DNA of 64,000 bases from an uncultured Bacteroidales bacterium (GTDB taxonomy: Bacteria; Bacteroidota; Bacteroidia; Bacteroidales; UBA932): assembly GCA_900541925.1 (NCBI GenBank), contig UQMB01000001.1:186001-250000 (forward strand), in the 5' to 3' direction. The notes beneath the pieces were generated by a model. The model worked only from the letters and a program-made list of their open reading frames with translations. It did no database searches and was not told where the DNA came from. The translations under genes were made by a program, and so were the position numbers. Shown piece after piece: positions 45,843 to 55,242 of the stretch (the stretch's first letter is position 1; each line of letters opens with the position of its first letter).

Positions 45843-45902
45843 TTAGTAATCGTTAAAAAATAAGTTGCCAAATCTGCGGCAACTTATTTTTTGCCGCTTA
45901 CT
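45843..45902. repeat. Palindromic element in the nadE-hrpB divergent spacer
   Basis: Arms AAAAAATAAGTTGCC (45855-45869) and GGCAACTTATTTTTT (45878-45892) form a perfect 15-bp inverted repeat. On the minus strand, 38 bases recur with two changes at 63561-63598, and 21 bases (45863-45843) recur exactly at 63703-63723, again before a start codon. Confidence 0.75.
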
Positions 45903-45971
45903 TGATGTCGCAAAAATAGGGATTTTTTGAATGTTTGCCTCAAATCCTGCGAAACTTCCTAACTTCGCCGC

Positions 45972-48449
45972 GTGAAACTGATCAGAAACAAAGAACAGGC
46001 CGCCTCTTTGCCGGCCTATGCCGTCGCAGCTCAGGTGACGGAGCGCCTGTCGCGTGAGGGGAGCCTTGTGGTCTGCGCCCCGCCGGGAGCCGGCAAGTCC
46101 ACGGTGCTTCCTTTCGCCGTGCTGGATGCCGTCCCGCAGGGTGAGAAGGTGCTGATGCTTGAGCCTCGCAGGATTGCGGCGCGGCAGGTGGCGGAACGGA
46201 TGGCCTTCCTCGCGGGGGAGAAGCCGGGCGGGACGGTCGGATACAGGATGCGCTTCGAGAGCCGCGTGTCGTCAGCTACCAGGATAGAGGTGCTTACCGA
46301 AGGGGTCCTTGGCCGCATGATAGTTGATGATCCTACCCTTGACGGGGTAGGGGCGGTGATTTTCGACGAGTTCCATGAGAGGAGCCTTGCCGCAGACGAG
46401 GCTCTCGCGCTGGTGAGGGAAACTCGCAGTGTGCTGCGGCCGGACCTGAAACTCGTGATAATGTCCGCCACTATCGATGCGCGCGAAATCTGCTCGGGCC
46501 TCGGCGCCGGTCTGGTGGAAAGCGGGGGACGGATGTTTCCGGTTGAGATCGTCCATACGAGGACGGAGGCTGATGAGCGGAATGCCGCCGAGACTGTCGC
46601 TGCGGTGATACGTGAAGCGCATTCCGCTCATGAGGGGGACATATTGGCGTTCCTCCCGGGTGAGGCGGAGATACGCCGCTGCGTCGAGATTCTCGGGGGT
46701 TCGCTCGGGGCTACAAGGGTACTTCCACTGTACGGGATGCTCACCTCCGACGAGCAGAGGGAGGCCATAGCCCCGAGCCGCGCCGGAGAGAGGAAAGTAG
46801 TGCTGGCGACCCCGATCGCCGAGACTTCCATAACCATCGAGGGCGTCCGTGTTGTCGTGGACTCGGGACTGTGCCGCAAGATGGTTTTCGATCCGCAGAG
46901 TGGTCTCAGCCGGCTGGAGACAGTGCGGATAAGCAAAGATATGGCCGCACAGCGTGCCGGCAGGGCCGGCCGTGTGGCTCCAGGGGTCTGCTATCGTCTG
47001 TGGAGTCTGGCGACGGAGAGCCTGATGGCTGAAAATCGCAGGCCGGAGATTCTTGATGCTGACCTTGCTCCGGTGCTTCTTGATATCCTCTCATGGGGCG
47101 GGACGGGCATCGGGTCGCTGCCGTGGCTGACTCCGCCTCCTCCTTATGGCGTGTCCCGGGCTTCCGCATTGCTTGAGACCCTTGGCGCCGCAGATGCAGA
47201 GGGACGCATCACGACGACAGGTAGGAAGATGGCAGCCTATCCTTGCCATCCGCGTATAGCCAGCATGTTCTTGAGGGCGTCGTCTGCTGAAGAGAAGTCT
47301 TTGGCGGCTGACATCGCAGCGCTCCTTGAAGAGCGGGACCCACTTCCGGATGAGGGCTCGGACATCGGGATCCGCATCACCGCCCTGCATTCTGCGCATG
47401 GAGCGAGGTGGTCGCGTATCCGCCGTGCCGCCGGGCAATACCGGCGTATTGCCGGGGCCGCCGAGGCTGCGCTCTCTTTCGATCCCTATTCGGCCGGGGC
47501 ACTGATAGCCGCAGCGTATCCGGAGAGGGTCGGTAAGTCTGTTCCCGGTGAACTGGGAAGCTTTTCTCTCGCCGGCGGGGGACGGGCGTCCGTTGACCGG
47601 ACTGACCCTCTAGCCGACTGCGAGTATCTCGCCATCGCTTCGATGAACTCCTCCAGGGACCGCTCCGGGCGGATATTTATGGCTTCTCCCGTTCACCCCG
47701 ACGATCTGCTGCCGTTGGCCCGGCAATACGACAACCTGTCCTGGAGTTCGGCCCGCAAGGCCGTCGTGGCGAGCCGGGAGATGCGTCTGGGTTCGCTTGT
47801 GCTTGGCGAGAAGCCGCTCGGTGATGTGCCGCGGGAGAAGGTGATTTCCATAGTCAGCGAGGCGGCGCATAAAGAGGGGCTGAGCATGTTTGACTTCTCG
47901 GATGATGTGGCTGACTTCCAGAGGCGCGTCGCTTTCGTCGCTTCGCGGCATCCGGAACTGGAATTGCCCGAGCTCGACACGGATTCGCTCCTGGAGAGGG
48001 CGGGGGAATGGCTGCCGTTGTTCATCGGCCGGGCCGCTTCAGCTGCGGAACTCAAGAAGATAGACATGGTGCAGGTGCTCCGCTCTCTGCTTGTGTACAG
48101 TCAGCAGGAGGCTGTGGACCGCCTGGCACCGTCTCACCTGGAGGTGCCGACTGGGAGCCGCATAAGACTTGAATACCGGCAGGGGAGCGATGTTCCGGTG
48201 CTGCGTGTGAGGCTGCAGGAGTGCTTTGGCCTGACGGACACTCCGAGGGTTGACGGCGGGCGTGTGCCTGTCCTGATGGAGCTCCTCTCTCCGGGTTACA
48301 AGCCTGTCCAGCTCACGTCGGACCTCAGGAGTTTCTGGAGCGGGACATATTTTGAGGTGCGCAAGGAACTGCGCCGCCGCTATCCGAAGCACTCCTGGCC
48401 GGACAACCCCCTTGAGGCTGAGGCTGTCAGAGGGGCGCGCCCGAAATAG
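45972..48449 (+). CDS. hrpB: ATP-dependent helicase HrpB
   Basis: This 825-residue DEAH-type helicase starts at GTG. Motifs are I (APPGAGKST), Ia (LEPRRIAARQVAERMA), II (DEFH), III (SATID), V (TPIAETSITIEGVRVVVDSG) and VI (QRAGRAGRVAPG). The C-terminal HrpB-specific region is complete (AHKEGLSMFDFSDD; FWSGTYFEVRKELRRRYPKHSWPDNP). The substrate is presumed RNA; the physiological role is not known in most bacteria. A TAACTTCG box ends only four bases before the start codon, suggesting a very short leader. Confidence 0.94.
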   Translation: MKLIRNKEQAASLPAYAVAAQVTERLSREGSLVVCAPPGAGKSTVLPFAVLDAVPQGEKVLMLEPRRIAARQVAERMAFLAGEKPGGTVGYRMRFESRVSSATRIEVLTEGVLGRMIVDDPTLDGVGAVIFDEFHERSLAADEALALVRETRSVLRPDLKLVIMSATIDAREICSGLGAGLVESGGRMFPVEIVHTRTEADERNAAETVAAVIREAHSAHEGDILAFLPGEAEIRRCVEILGGSLGATRVLPLYGMLTSDEQREAIAPSRAGERKVVLATPIAETSITIEGVRVVVDSGLCRKMVFDPQSGLSRLETVRISKDMAAQRAGRAGRVAPGVCYRLWSLATESLMAENRRPEILDADLAPVLLDILSWGGTGIGSLPWLTPPPPYGVSRASALLETLGAADAEGRITTTGRKMAAYPCHPRIASMFLRASSAEEKSLAADIAALLEERDPLPDEGSDIGIRITALHSAHGARWSRIRRAAGQYRRIAGAAEAALSFDPYSAGALIAAAYPERVGKSVPGELGSFSLAGGGRASVDRTDPLADCEYLAIASMNSSRDRSGRIFMASPVHPDDLLPLARQYDNLSWSSARKAVVASREMRLGSLVLGEKPLGDVPREKVISIVSEAAHKEGLSMFDFSDDVADFQRRVAFVASRHPELELPELDTDSLLERAGEWLPLFIGRAASAAELKKIDMVQVLRSLLVYSQQEAVDRLAPSHLEVPTGSRIRLEYRQGSDVPVLRVRLQECFGLTDTPRVDGGRVPVLMELLSPGYKPVQLTSDLRSFWSGTYFEVRKELRRRYPKHSWPDNPLEAEAVRGARPK

Positions 48450-48518
48450 ATGCTTCCGATCCGTGGGTAAACAGGCTTATCTCCTTCCGGATCTGCGTGA
48501 GCGGAATCTGGACATGTC

Positions 48519-49634
48519 CTATGAGGTTTTGCGGTAACTTAATATTGCCCAGGTCGTGGTGGCGGTGCCGATACCCAGGAGGCATACAAGATCCTTCCAA
48601 GTCTGTGCCAAAGTGGCGCCTTTGAGGACCGTCGAGCGCATCGCATCCGCGAAATACCTCAGCGGGTTGATGTATGTGATGGCCTGTGCCCATTCCGGCA
48701 TGGATTCGACCGGGGTGAAAATGCCGCTCATGAGCATGAACACCATGCTGAAGAACCAGATGACGAACATCGCCTGCTGGGAGTTGTCGCTGTAGTTCGA
48801 GATCAGCAGCCCGAATGACGCCATCACCAGTATGTGGGCGAAGGTGAATATGATGATGTCGAGGAAACTGCCCTTGCATCCGTATCCGAACACGAGCCAG
48901 GCCAGAAGCATGCAGGAGAACACCATGAAGTATGCGACCGCCACATATGGGATCATCTTGCAGATGATGAATGTCGTCTTGCGCACCGGCGTGACATTGA
49001 TCTGTTCGATGGTCCCGCTCTCCTTCTCCGCCACGATGTTCAGTGCCGGGAGGAAACCGCACATCATGGTGATGGCTATCACAATCAGCGCCGGAATCAT
49101 GAATGCCTTGTAATCCATGTAGGGGTTGTACAGATAGCGTTCCCGAATCTCGAACTGGCCTCCTGACGGGGCGGCTGCTGCGCCTCGGCTTGCCGATGCC
49201 ACGAAATCGCTTACACAGGCGTTGAGATACTGTGCGCCGATGTTGCCGCGTGTGCCGTTGACCGTGTTGACCTTGATCCCCACCGGAATAGCGTCAGATG
49301 TCTCGGAAGCGCTCTCCAGGAAGCGGGCGAAGCCGGAGTTGATCGTCAGGATGGCGTCCGTCTTGCCGTTGTCCATCAGAGCCTGGGCTTCCGTAGGCGA
49401 TTGCAGTACGCCCCTGATTTTGAAATTGCCTGAGGATGAGCACTTCTCCGTGAGGAGCACCGACTGGTCTGTCCTGTCATTGTCCACCACGACAAGGTTG
49501 ATGTTGCGGACTTCCATGTTGGCCGCGAACGGGAAGACAAGAATGATCAGGAACGGGAACATCATCACCATGCGCGGCATTCCCGGATCTCTGAAGAACT
49601 GCTTGAACTCTTTCTTTAAAAGATATTTCCACAT
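48519..49634 (-). CDS. ABC-2 type permease, distal
   Basis: ATG 49634 gives MWKYLLKKEFKQFFRDPGMPR, the normal start for this family; a longer frame upstream overlaps the other permease and is rejected. The 371-residue protein has one N-terminal helix, a periplasmic domain (about 45-180) and five C-terminal helices, with the ABC-2 signature NIVAEKESGTIEQINVTPVRK. It pairs with the adjacent permease (YbhS/YbhR-like). It is the last gene of the operon. Confidence 0.9.
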   Translation of the reverse strand: MWKYLLKKEFKQFFRDPGMPRMVMMFPFLIILVFPFAANMEVRNINLVVVDNDRTDQSVLLTEKCSSSGNFKIRGVLQSPTEAQALMDNGKTDAILTINSGFARFLESASETSDAIPVGIKVNTVNGTRGNIGAQYLNACVSDFVASASRGAAAAPSGGQFEIRERYLYNPYMDYKAFMIPALIVIAITMMCGFLPALNIVAEKESGTIEQINVTPVRKTTFIICKMIPYVAVAYFMVFSCMLLAWLVFGYGCKGSFLDIIIFTFAHILVMASFGLLISNYSDNSQQAMFVIWFFSMVFMLMSGIFTPVESMPEWAQAITYINPLRYFADAMRSTVLKGATLAQTWKDLVCLLGIGTATTTWAILSYRKTS

Positions 49635-49636
49635 AA

Positions 49637-50746
49637 CTATAACCTTGTCTTGAATTTCTTGATGCTGATTCCCAGCAGGAAGATCATCATTCCTGTCAGA
49701 ATCGTCAGCTCTTTGACTATGGCTTGCAGGCCTACGCCCTGGATCATTATCTTCTTCACCATGATGATGAACCATTTGGCCGGTATGATGTCTGAGAATA
49801 TCTGAAGTGCGAGCGGCATGCTTTCGCACGGGAAGATGATGCCGGAGAGCATCATGGTCGGCATGGTCAGGCCCATTCCACACAGCAGCATCGCCGTCTT
49901 CTGGGTCTTGGAGATCACGGAGACCAGCAGTCCCAGTCCCAGCGACGAACCGACGAATATCAGAGCCACGACGGACAGCAGGAATATGCTGCCCTTGACA
50001 GGTACATCCATCACATAGTGCGCCAGAAGCAGCACGCTGCTGAAGTTGATGACTGACAGCACAAGATATGGGGTCAACTTGGAGAGTATGATCCAGAACG
50101 GTTTGACAGGGGAGACCAGTACCAGCTCCAGTGTCCCCGTCTCCTTCTCCCTGACTATTGAGACGGCGGTCATCATGGAGCATATCAGCATCAGAATCAA
50201 TCCGATGACTCCTGGGACGAAGTTGTACGACGAGTTCATCGCGGGGTTGTACATCAACTGGACATCCGGCCTGAATGAGGCCGTCTTCTTCCCGGACATC
50301 TTCTCCGAAATCTCAAGCTGCTCGTTCTGCAGCACGCTCTTGATATAGCTGGTCACCGTCTGTGCCGTATTCGGGTCAGCCCCGTCGCTGAGTATCTGCA
50401 CGACGGCTTTCCCGTTTGCGGTGAAGTCATGCGCGAAACCGCTTCCGAAGCAGACGGCGGCCTTTGCCTTGCCGTCCTTGATCCGCGCTTCCGCTCTGGA
50501 CGGGGTGGGCAGGACCTCCCCGACACTCAGGTATTTGTTGCCGTCGATATGGCTTACCACTTCGCTGACGAGCGGGTCGGAAGTGTCCCCGACGATATCT
50601 ACCACTGCATTGTTGACTTCCGTGCTGATGGCGAATCCGAAGAGGATAATCTGGACGACAGGCATGATGAGGACTATCAGAGTCGTCCTCTTGTCCCTGA
50701 AGATATGCCTGAATTCTTTTCGTATGAATGCTGCTATCTCTTTCAT
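49637..50746 (-). CDS. ABC-2 type permease, proximal
   Basis: This 369-residue protein has the same plan as its neighbour: FIRKEFRHIFRDKRTTLIVLI, a periplasmic domain, and SIVREKETGTLELVLVSPVKP before the terminal helices. The start overlaps the stop of the upstream ATPase gene by one base. The two permeases probably form a heterodimer that exports drugs or other hydrophobic compounds. Confidence 0.9.
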   Translation of the reverse strand: MKEIAAFIRKEFRHIFRDKRTTLIVLIMPVVQIILFGFAISTEVNNAVVDIVGDTSDPLVSEVVSHIDGNKYLSVGEVLPTPSRAEARIKDGKAKAAVCFGSGFAHDFTANGKAVVQILSDGADPNTAQTVTSYIKSVLQNEQLEISEKMSGKKTASFRPDVQLMYNPAMNSSYNFVPGVIGLILMLICSMMTAVSIVREKETGTLELVLVSPVKPFWIILSKLTPYLVLSVINFSSVLLLAHYVMDVPVKGSIFLLSVVALIFVGSSLGLGLLVSVISKTQKTAMLLCGMGLTMPTMMLSGIIFPCESMPLALQIFSDIIPAKWFIIMVKKIMIQGVGLQAIVKELTILTGMMIFLLGISIKKFKTRL

Positions 50747-51489
50747 TATTCTCGCTCGGCCCTGCCGGCAATTTTTGTGAACACCTCATCCATGTCCCTG
50801 GCTTCGAATCTGTCTTTCAACTCTTTCGGTGTCCCAAGGGCCTCGATTTTACCGTCAACCATGATTGATACGCGGTCACAATATTCGGCTTCGTCCATAT
50901 AATGTGTGGTGACGAAAACGGTCACGCCGGCTGAAGCCGCGGCGTAGATTCTCTCCCAGAAGTTACGCCTCGTGACAGGGTCAACGCCTCCAGTCGGCTC
51001 ATCCAGAAATACAATCTCCGGGTCATGCACCATCGCGATGCTGAACGCGAGCTTCTGCTTCCAGCCGGGAGGCATGTCACGTACGAACATGTTCCTGGCG
51101 TTTTCCAGCGAAAGCGCTTTCAGCATAGAGTCGGTCTTCGAGGCTATCTGGGCGTCGGACAGTCCGTAGATGCCGCCGAACAGCTCGATGTTCTCCCATA
51201 CTTTGAGGTCGGGATAGAGGGAGAACTTCTGGCTCATGTAGCCGATGTGGCCCTTGATCTTCTCCTGCTCGTTCTTTATGTTGAAACCGGCTACAGTGCC
51301 TTCGCCCGAGGTGGGGAAGCTGAGTCCGCAGAGAATTCTCATCGCCGTGGTCTTTCCGGCGCCGTTCGCTCCGAGGAAGCCGAAAATCTCCCCCTTATAG
51401 ACATCGAATGAGATGTCGTTCACGGCCGCGAATGAACCGAACTTCTTGACGAGATGCGAAATCTCTATTGTTTTGATGCTCGTGTCCAT
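50746..51489 (-). CDS. ABC transporter ATPase, second
   Basis: This 247-residue nucleotide-binding protein has Walker A GANGAGKTT and Walker B IVFLDEPTGGVDPVTR. The signature motif is degenerate (MPPGWKQKLAFS instead of LSGGxxQ), as commonly seen in one half of YbhF-type ATPase pairs. It corresponds to the C-terminal half of Escherichia coli YbhF, here encoded by a separate gene. Confidence 0.92.
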   Translation of the reverse strand: MDTSIKTIEISHLVKKFGSFAAVNDISFDVYKGEIFGFLGANGAGKTTAMRILCGLSFPTSGEGTVAGFNIKNEQEKIKGHIGYMSQKFSLYPDLKVWENIELFGGIYGLSDAQIASKTDSMLKALSLENARNMFVRDMPPGWKQKLAFSIAMVHDPEIVFLDEPTGGVDPVTRRNFWERIYAAASAGVTVFVTTHYMDEAEYCDRVSIMVDGKIEALGTPKELKDRFEARDMDEVFTKIAGRAERE

Positions 51490-51490
51490 G

Positions 51491-52396
51491 TCAAGACAGT
51501 CTTATGAAACAATCTTCTATGCCGGGACTGATTCTCTTCACGGTGCAGCCGCTGATTCCGGCGTCTTCAAGCGATTTGGCGAGTACGGTCTCGTCAGGGC
51601 CGTCCTGGGCCACCGATATGTGACACTCGCTTCCGAATGAACTGCAGTTCAGCACGCCGCCTACATGCCGTAATATGCCGAGGATCTCAAACAGGTTCTC
51701 ACCGCTCGCCGAATACAGCCTGTCCGGATATCGGGCGACGATTTCAGCCGGTGTCCCCTGGCCGATGATCTTGCCGTCGAGTATCATGGCTATCCTGTCG
51801 CAACGGCTCACCTCGTCCATGTACGGGGTGGAGACCATTATGGTGACTCCGCTCTCCTTGATCCTTTTGAGCATCTCCCAGAATTCCCTTCGGCTGACCG
51901 CGTCGACGCCGGTCGTGGGCTCGTCGAGCAGGAGCACTTCCGGCTTGTGCACGAGGGCGCAGCAAAGCGCCAGCTTCTGTTTCATTCCTCCGGAGAGGTC
52001 GCGCGCGCGCCTGTCCTTGAACATCTCGATCTGAGAGTAGATTTCCTTGATGGTTCCATAGTTCTCAGCCACTGTCGTCCCGAATATCGTGGCGTAGAAA
52101 TTCAGGTTCTCCTCCACGCTCAGATCCTGATAGAGGGCGAAATGCCCCGGCATATAGCCTATTATGCGGCGGATTCCGCTGACGCCGCGGATTACGTCCA
52201 GACCGTTGACCGATGCGCTGCCGGAGTCCGGCATGGTGAGGGTCGTGAGAATCCTGAACAGGCTTGTCTTGCCGGAGCCGTCAGGGCCTATCAGTCCGAA
52301 GATCTCGCCCCTGCGGATCTCCAGACTGACATCCGTCAGGGCTGCGACCTTCTTGTAGCTCTTGCTGATATGCCGGACTTCAATGGATGTGTCCAT
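51491..52396 (-). CDS. ABC transporter ATPase, first
   Basis: This 301-residue ATPase has Walker A GPDGSGKTS, signature DLSGGMKQKLALC and Walker B VLLLDEPTTGVDAVSR. A C-terminal extension of about 60 residues (GGVLNCSSFGSECHISVAQD) follows the core, as in ABC-2 drug exporters. It corresponds to the N-terminal half of YbhF. Only one base separates it from the next ATPase. Confidence 0.92.
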   Translation of the reverse strand: MDTSIEVRHISKSYKKVAALTDVSLEIRRGEIFGLIGPDGSGKTSLFRILTTLTMPDSGSASVNGLDVIRGVSGIRRIIGYMPGHFALYQDLSVEENLNFYATIFGTTVAENYGTIKEIYSQIEMFKDRRARDLSGGMKQKLALCCALVHKPEVLLLDEPTTGVDAVSRREFWEMLKRIKESGVTIMVSTPYMDEVSRCDRIAMILDGKIIGQGTPAEIVARYPDRLYSASGENLFEILGILRHVGGVLNCSSFGSECHISVAQDGPDETVLAKSLEDAGISGCTVKRISPGIEDCFIRLS

Positions 52397-52398
52397 GG

Positions 52399-53286
52399 CT
52401 ATTTCTTCAGGTATGCGTACATTCCGAGCCTCAGGCTTCCGTCGTTAGGGACGGCCACCTTGACCGCATATACCATCTCCGCGCGTTCATCCCTGGTCTG
52501 GATGTTCTTCGGGGTGAACTCGGCCTGGTCGGAAATCCAGGTGACACGTCCCTCGTATTGCTTAGGAGAGCGGCTGCCGTCATCCGGGATGACCTTGATG
52601 CTGTCGCCGATCTTCATGCCGGCGAGCTGTGAGGTGCTGAAGTAGGCGCGCACATAGGTGTGCTCCAGGTCTGCGATTTTGAAGACAGGCTTGCCGACGG
52701 TCACGCTCTCTCCGGCTTCGGCATATTTGGTGAGCACGGTGCCTGAGACAGGTGCGGTGATGTGGCACTTGGCGAGCTGGTCCTCTTTCTGCGCGAGCTG
52801 GATCCGGTATCCATTGATGTCGGACCTCACTGAGGTGTTGTTGCGGCTCCAGCTCTGGTCCTGCGCGGATATCTGGGCCTTGAGGATGGCGATCTTGTCA
52901 TTGATGTCATCGACCTGCTTCTGGGTGGCCGCGTTGTTGTCGAGGAGTTTCGTGTATCTCTCCAGGTCGTTCTGGAGACTCTTCAACTGGCTCTGGTTCG
53001 GCTCGCCCTGCCTGGCGATGTCGACCATCCTTGAGTCGGCTCCGTCTATCCGCTCCCGCAGTTCCTGGATCTGGAGATATGTCTGGAGAGAGTCTATCGC
53101 GCCGACCGCCTGGCCGGAGCGGACCTGGTCGCCCTCGGTGATGTCGAGATGGAGAATCTTGCCGCTGCTCTCTGCCGATACGGTCACAGTCGTGGCGTCA
53201 ATCTGCCCGCAGGCGTCAAAGTCTATGTCTCTTCCGCAGCTGACTGCCGCCAGCGTCAGGACAATTGCAAAAAATGTCTTTTCCAT
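52399..53286 (-). CDS. HlyD-family membrane fusion lipoprotein
   Basis: This 295-residue adaptor carries a lipoprotein-type signal (TLAAVSC). The biotinyl-lipoyl half-motifs (SGKILHLDITEGDQVRSGQAVG and APVSGTVLTKYAEAGESVTVGKPVF) flank a coiled-coil hairpin (about 68-150). It resembles YbhG/YhiI and would connect the ABC-2 permeases to the TolC-like protein encoded just upstream. Confidence 0.9.
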   Translation of the reverse strand: MEKTFFAIVLTLAAVSCGRDIDFDACGQIDATTVTVSAESSGKILHLDITEGDQVRSGQAVGAIDSLQTYLQIQELRERIDGADSRMVDIARQGEPNQSQLKSLQNDLERYTKLLDNNAATQKQVDDINDKIAILKAQISAQDQSWSRNNTSVRSDINGYRIQLAQKEDQLAKCHITAPVSGTVLTKYAEAGESVTVGKPVFKIADLEHTYVRAYFSTSQLAGMKIGDSIKVIPDDGSRSPKQYEGRVTWISDQAEFTPKNIQTRDERAEMVYAVKVAVPNDGSLRLGMYAYLKK

Positions 53287-53297
53287 ATCTTAAATCT

Positions 53298-54551
53298 TTA
53301 TATTCCGAGTGTGTCGTTAAGATCCAGCAGATCCATCATGTATTGTACTTCGTGTACGTTCTGGTTGAGTCTCGCCTTGAACTCCTCATCGAGGAGAGAG
53401 AGGTAGTCGTTCATCTTGATCACGCCTTCCTTGTATTGCTGCTCGGCGGTCTCCCGTATGCTTTTGCGCAGTTCGATGATCTCCTCGTCCCTTGCGATCA
53501 CATCCATGTCCTTGGTTACCTGACTCTGCTTCTGGGCGGCTTCCACGGATGTGTTGAGCAGGAATGACCTGCGGGTGGCGTCGATCCTCTGCTTCTCTGC
53601 TTCTGATTTGCGGCGGTCATTCTTGAGGGTGTAGAACGAGCCGATGTTCCACTGCATCTTGAGCCCCGCGATGAAGTACGGGTCGAACTCGCCGGACAGC
53701 ATGTTGAGTCCCGGACGGCCGTAGCCTGCCTGGAGATTGAGGTTCAGGCGCGGCCACAGTGAGGTGTTGAGCTGCTCTTCCTGCGCCTGGGTCTGAAGGG
53801 CCTGCGCGTCGTAGAGCGCCAGTTCCGGGCGTTTGATGTCCATCGATGAATCCGCCTTGAGCTGCGGCTCCGCCAGTGTCTGGCCGGTCAGGTCCTTGCC
53901 TGTGAGAAGTCCGAGCATGCGGACATATGCCTTCCTGTCTTCCATCAGCCCGGCTTTCTGCTGCTCGCAGGAGAGGAGGTTGACCCTGATCTGGTCGATG
54001 TCGGACTTGCCGGCGACTCCGCCTTCGGCCGACGCCTTGACTTCCTCCAGATTCCGCCGGAGGTTGGTCTCCAGTATGTCGTTGAGTTCTATCTGCTTGT
54101 CCAGCAGGATGATGCCGAGGTAGATGCTTTGGACTTTGGACTTGATGGAGTAGAGGTTGACCTCAAACTGCTTGCGCTTGACTTCCGCCCCGGCCTTGAT
54201 CTGCTTGCTTTTGGACGCGGCGGCGCCTCCGTCCCAGATCTGCTGGGTCAGGTCGGCTGTGATCCCGTATTGGTCGTGCGGGATTTTGATTTCCATCCCT
54301 GGGATGCTGAACGGCATTTCCACGACATCGGATTGCCAGCTGGCCTTGGCGGAAATGCTCAATTGCGGCAGCCATGCCATCGCGGCGTTTTTGAGGTCGT
54401 AGCCCTCGCTTGCCTTGATCAGATCCATCTCTTCGATCTGGGGATAATTGTCGAATGCTGATTTTATGCATTCGTCAAGTGACACTTGGGCATTCGCGTG
54501 CAGACACGACAACGCGAGAAGCGTCATCAAAGTTTTTCTGAGCGTTTTCAT
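53298..54551 (-). CDS. TolC-family outer-membrane efflux protein
   Basis: This 417-residue protein has a signal peptide (CLHANAQ) and the duplicated helical pattern of TolC proteins (SLDECIKSAFDNYPQIEEMD; GLKMQWNIGSFYTLKNDRRKSEAEKQR). It overlaps the regulator gene by four bases. It completes the tripartite exporter. Confidence 0.9.
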   Translation of the reverse strand: MKTLRKTLMTLLALSCLHANAQVSLDECIKSAFDNYPQIEEMDLIKASEGYDLKNAAMAWLPQLSISAKASWQSDVVEMPFSIPGMEIKIPHDQYGITADLTQQIWDGGAAASKSKQIKAGAEVKRKQFEVNLYSIKSKVQSIYLGIILLDKQIELNDILETNLRRNLEEVKASAEGGVAGKSDIDQIRVNLLSCEQQKAGLMEDRKAYVRMLGLLTGKDLTGQTLAEPQLKADSSMDIKRPELALYDAQALQTQAQEEQLNTSLWPRLNLNLQAGYGRPGLNMLSGEFDPYFIAGLKMQWNIGSFYTLKNDRRKSEAEKQRIDATRRSFLLNTSVEAAQKQSQVTKDMDVIARDEEIIELRKSIRETAEQQYKEGVIKMNDYLSLLDEEFKARLNQNVHEVQYMMDLLDLNDTLGI

Positions 54552-55168
54552 ATTCTTCTGACTATTCGATTTGCGATCAACTCAACGGCTTCTCGTTTGC
54601 GCGATTCCAGAAACTCCTTCTTGCGGGCGGCGTCCATTTTCATTATGTTGTCCACTACCGGCTCGAAGAAGAAAGGGGAGGCGCAGACGCTCACTATGTC
54701 CAGCAGCAGGTCGGAGAATGAGATGTCGTTGATTTTGCCTTCCCTGACCGCCGCCTCTGTCCTCTCCTGGTGAGCGGTTATCGCGCCGCCCATGTAGCGG
54801 CCGAGTTCAGCCACATATTCTTCCAGGAGTTCGGGCCTTTCTTTTGCTACTTCCAGGAACAGGCTCATCTGGCCGCTGTGGGAGCTGAAGAAATCAAAGC
54901 ATATCTCCGTGACCGTCTTTATCAGCTTCACATCGTAGACGGCCGGTTCCATTATCGGCCTGAGTTCGCTCCTGATTTCCTCCATGTAGCTGTCGCAGAC
55001 TTTCAGGAATATCTGCTCCTTTGTCCTGAAATAGTAGTGGAGCATGGCGTGGGTAACCCCGGCCCCGGCCGCGATCAGGCTCGTGGTCGCTCCTTTGAAT
55101 CCTTTCTCGGCGAACAGCTTCTCGGCTGCGAGGAGGATTTCCTGTTCTTTGTTGTCTTTCTTTGCCAT
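54548..55168 (-). CDS. TetR-family regulator of the efflux operon
   Basis: This 206-residue protein begins with a TetR helix-turn-helix domain (EILLAAEKLFAEKGFKGATTSLIAAGAGVTHAMLHYYFRTKEQIF, residues 10-54). The ligand domain is not distinctive. As first gene of the seven-gene operon it probably represses its own transcription. A perfect palindrome 18 bases upstream of the start (55186-55199) is the likely operator. E. coli ybhGFSR is likewise linked to a TetR regulator (CecR). Confidence 0.92.
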   Translation of the reverse strand: MAKKDNKEQEILLAAEKLFAEKGFKGATTSLIAAGAGVTHAMLHYYFRTKEQIFLKVCDSYMEEIRSELRPIMEPAVYDVKLIKTVTEICFDFFSSHSGQMSLFLEVAKERPELLEEYVAELGRYMGGAITAHQERTEAAVREGKINDISFSDLLLDIVSVCASPFFFEPVVDNIMKMDAARKKEFLESRKREAVELIANRIVRRI

Positions 55169-55185
55169 TTGTTAACCGACTTGTC

Positions 55186-55199
55186 TAACAGCGCTGTTA
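55186..55199. promoter_or_regulatory. Probable TetR operator
   Basis: TAACAGCGCTGTTA is a perfect 14-bp palindrome between the tetR start and its upstream region, with half-site-like repeats next to it (GTTAAC at 55171, AATAACAG at 55199). Confidence 0.65.
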
Positions 55200-55242
55200 A
55201 TAACAGTGCAAAGATATAGATATTTTCAGACAAACAAAATTT

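Noticed and set aside
45855..45892. 15-bp inverted repeat with A and T runs as an intrinsic terminator
   Set aside because: It lies between two divergent genes, upstream of both starts, where a simple terminator has no gene to serve; treated as a regulatory or repeat element.
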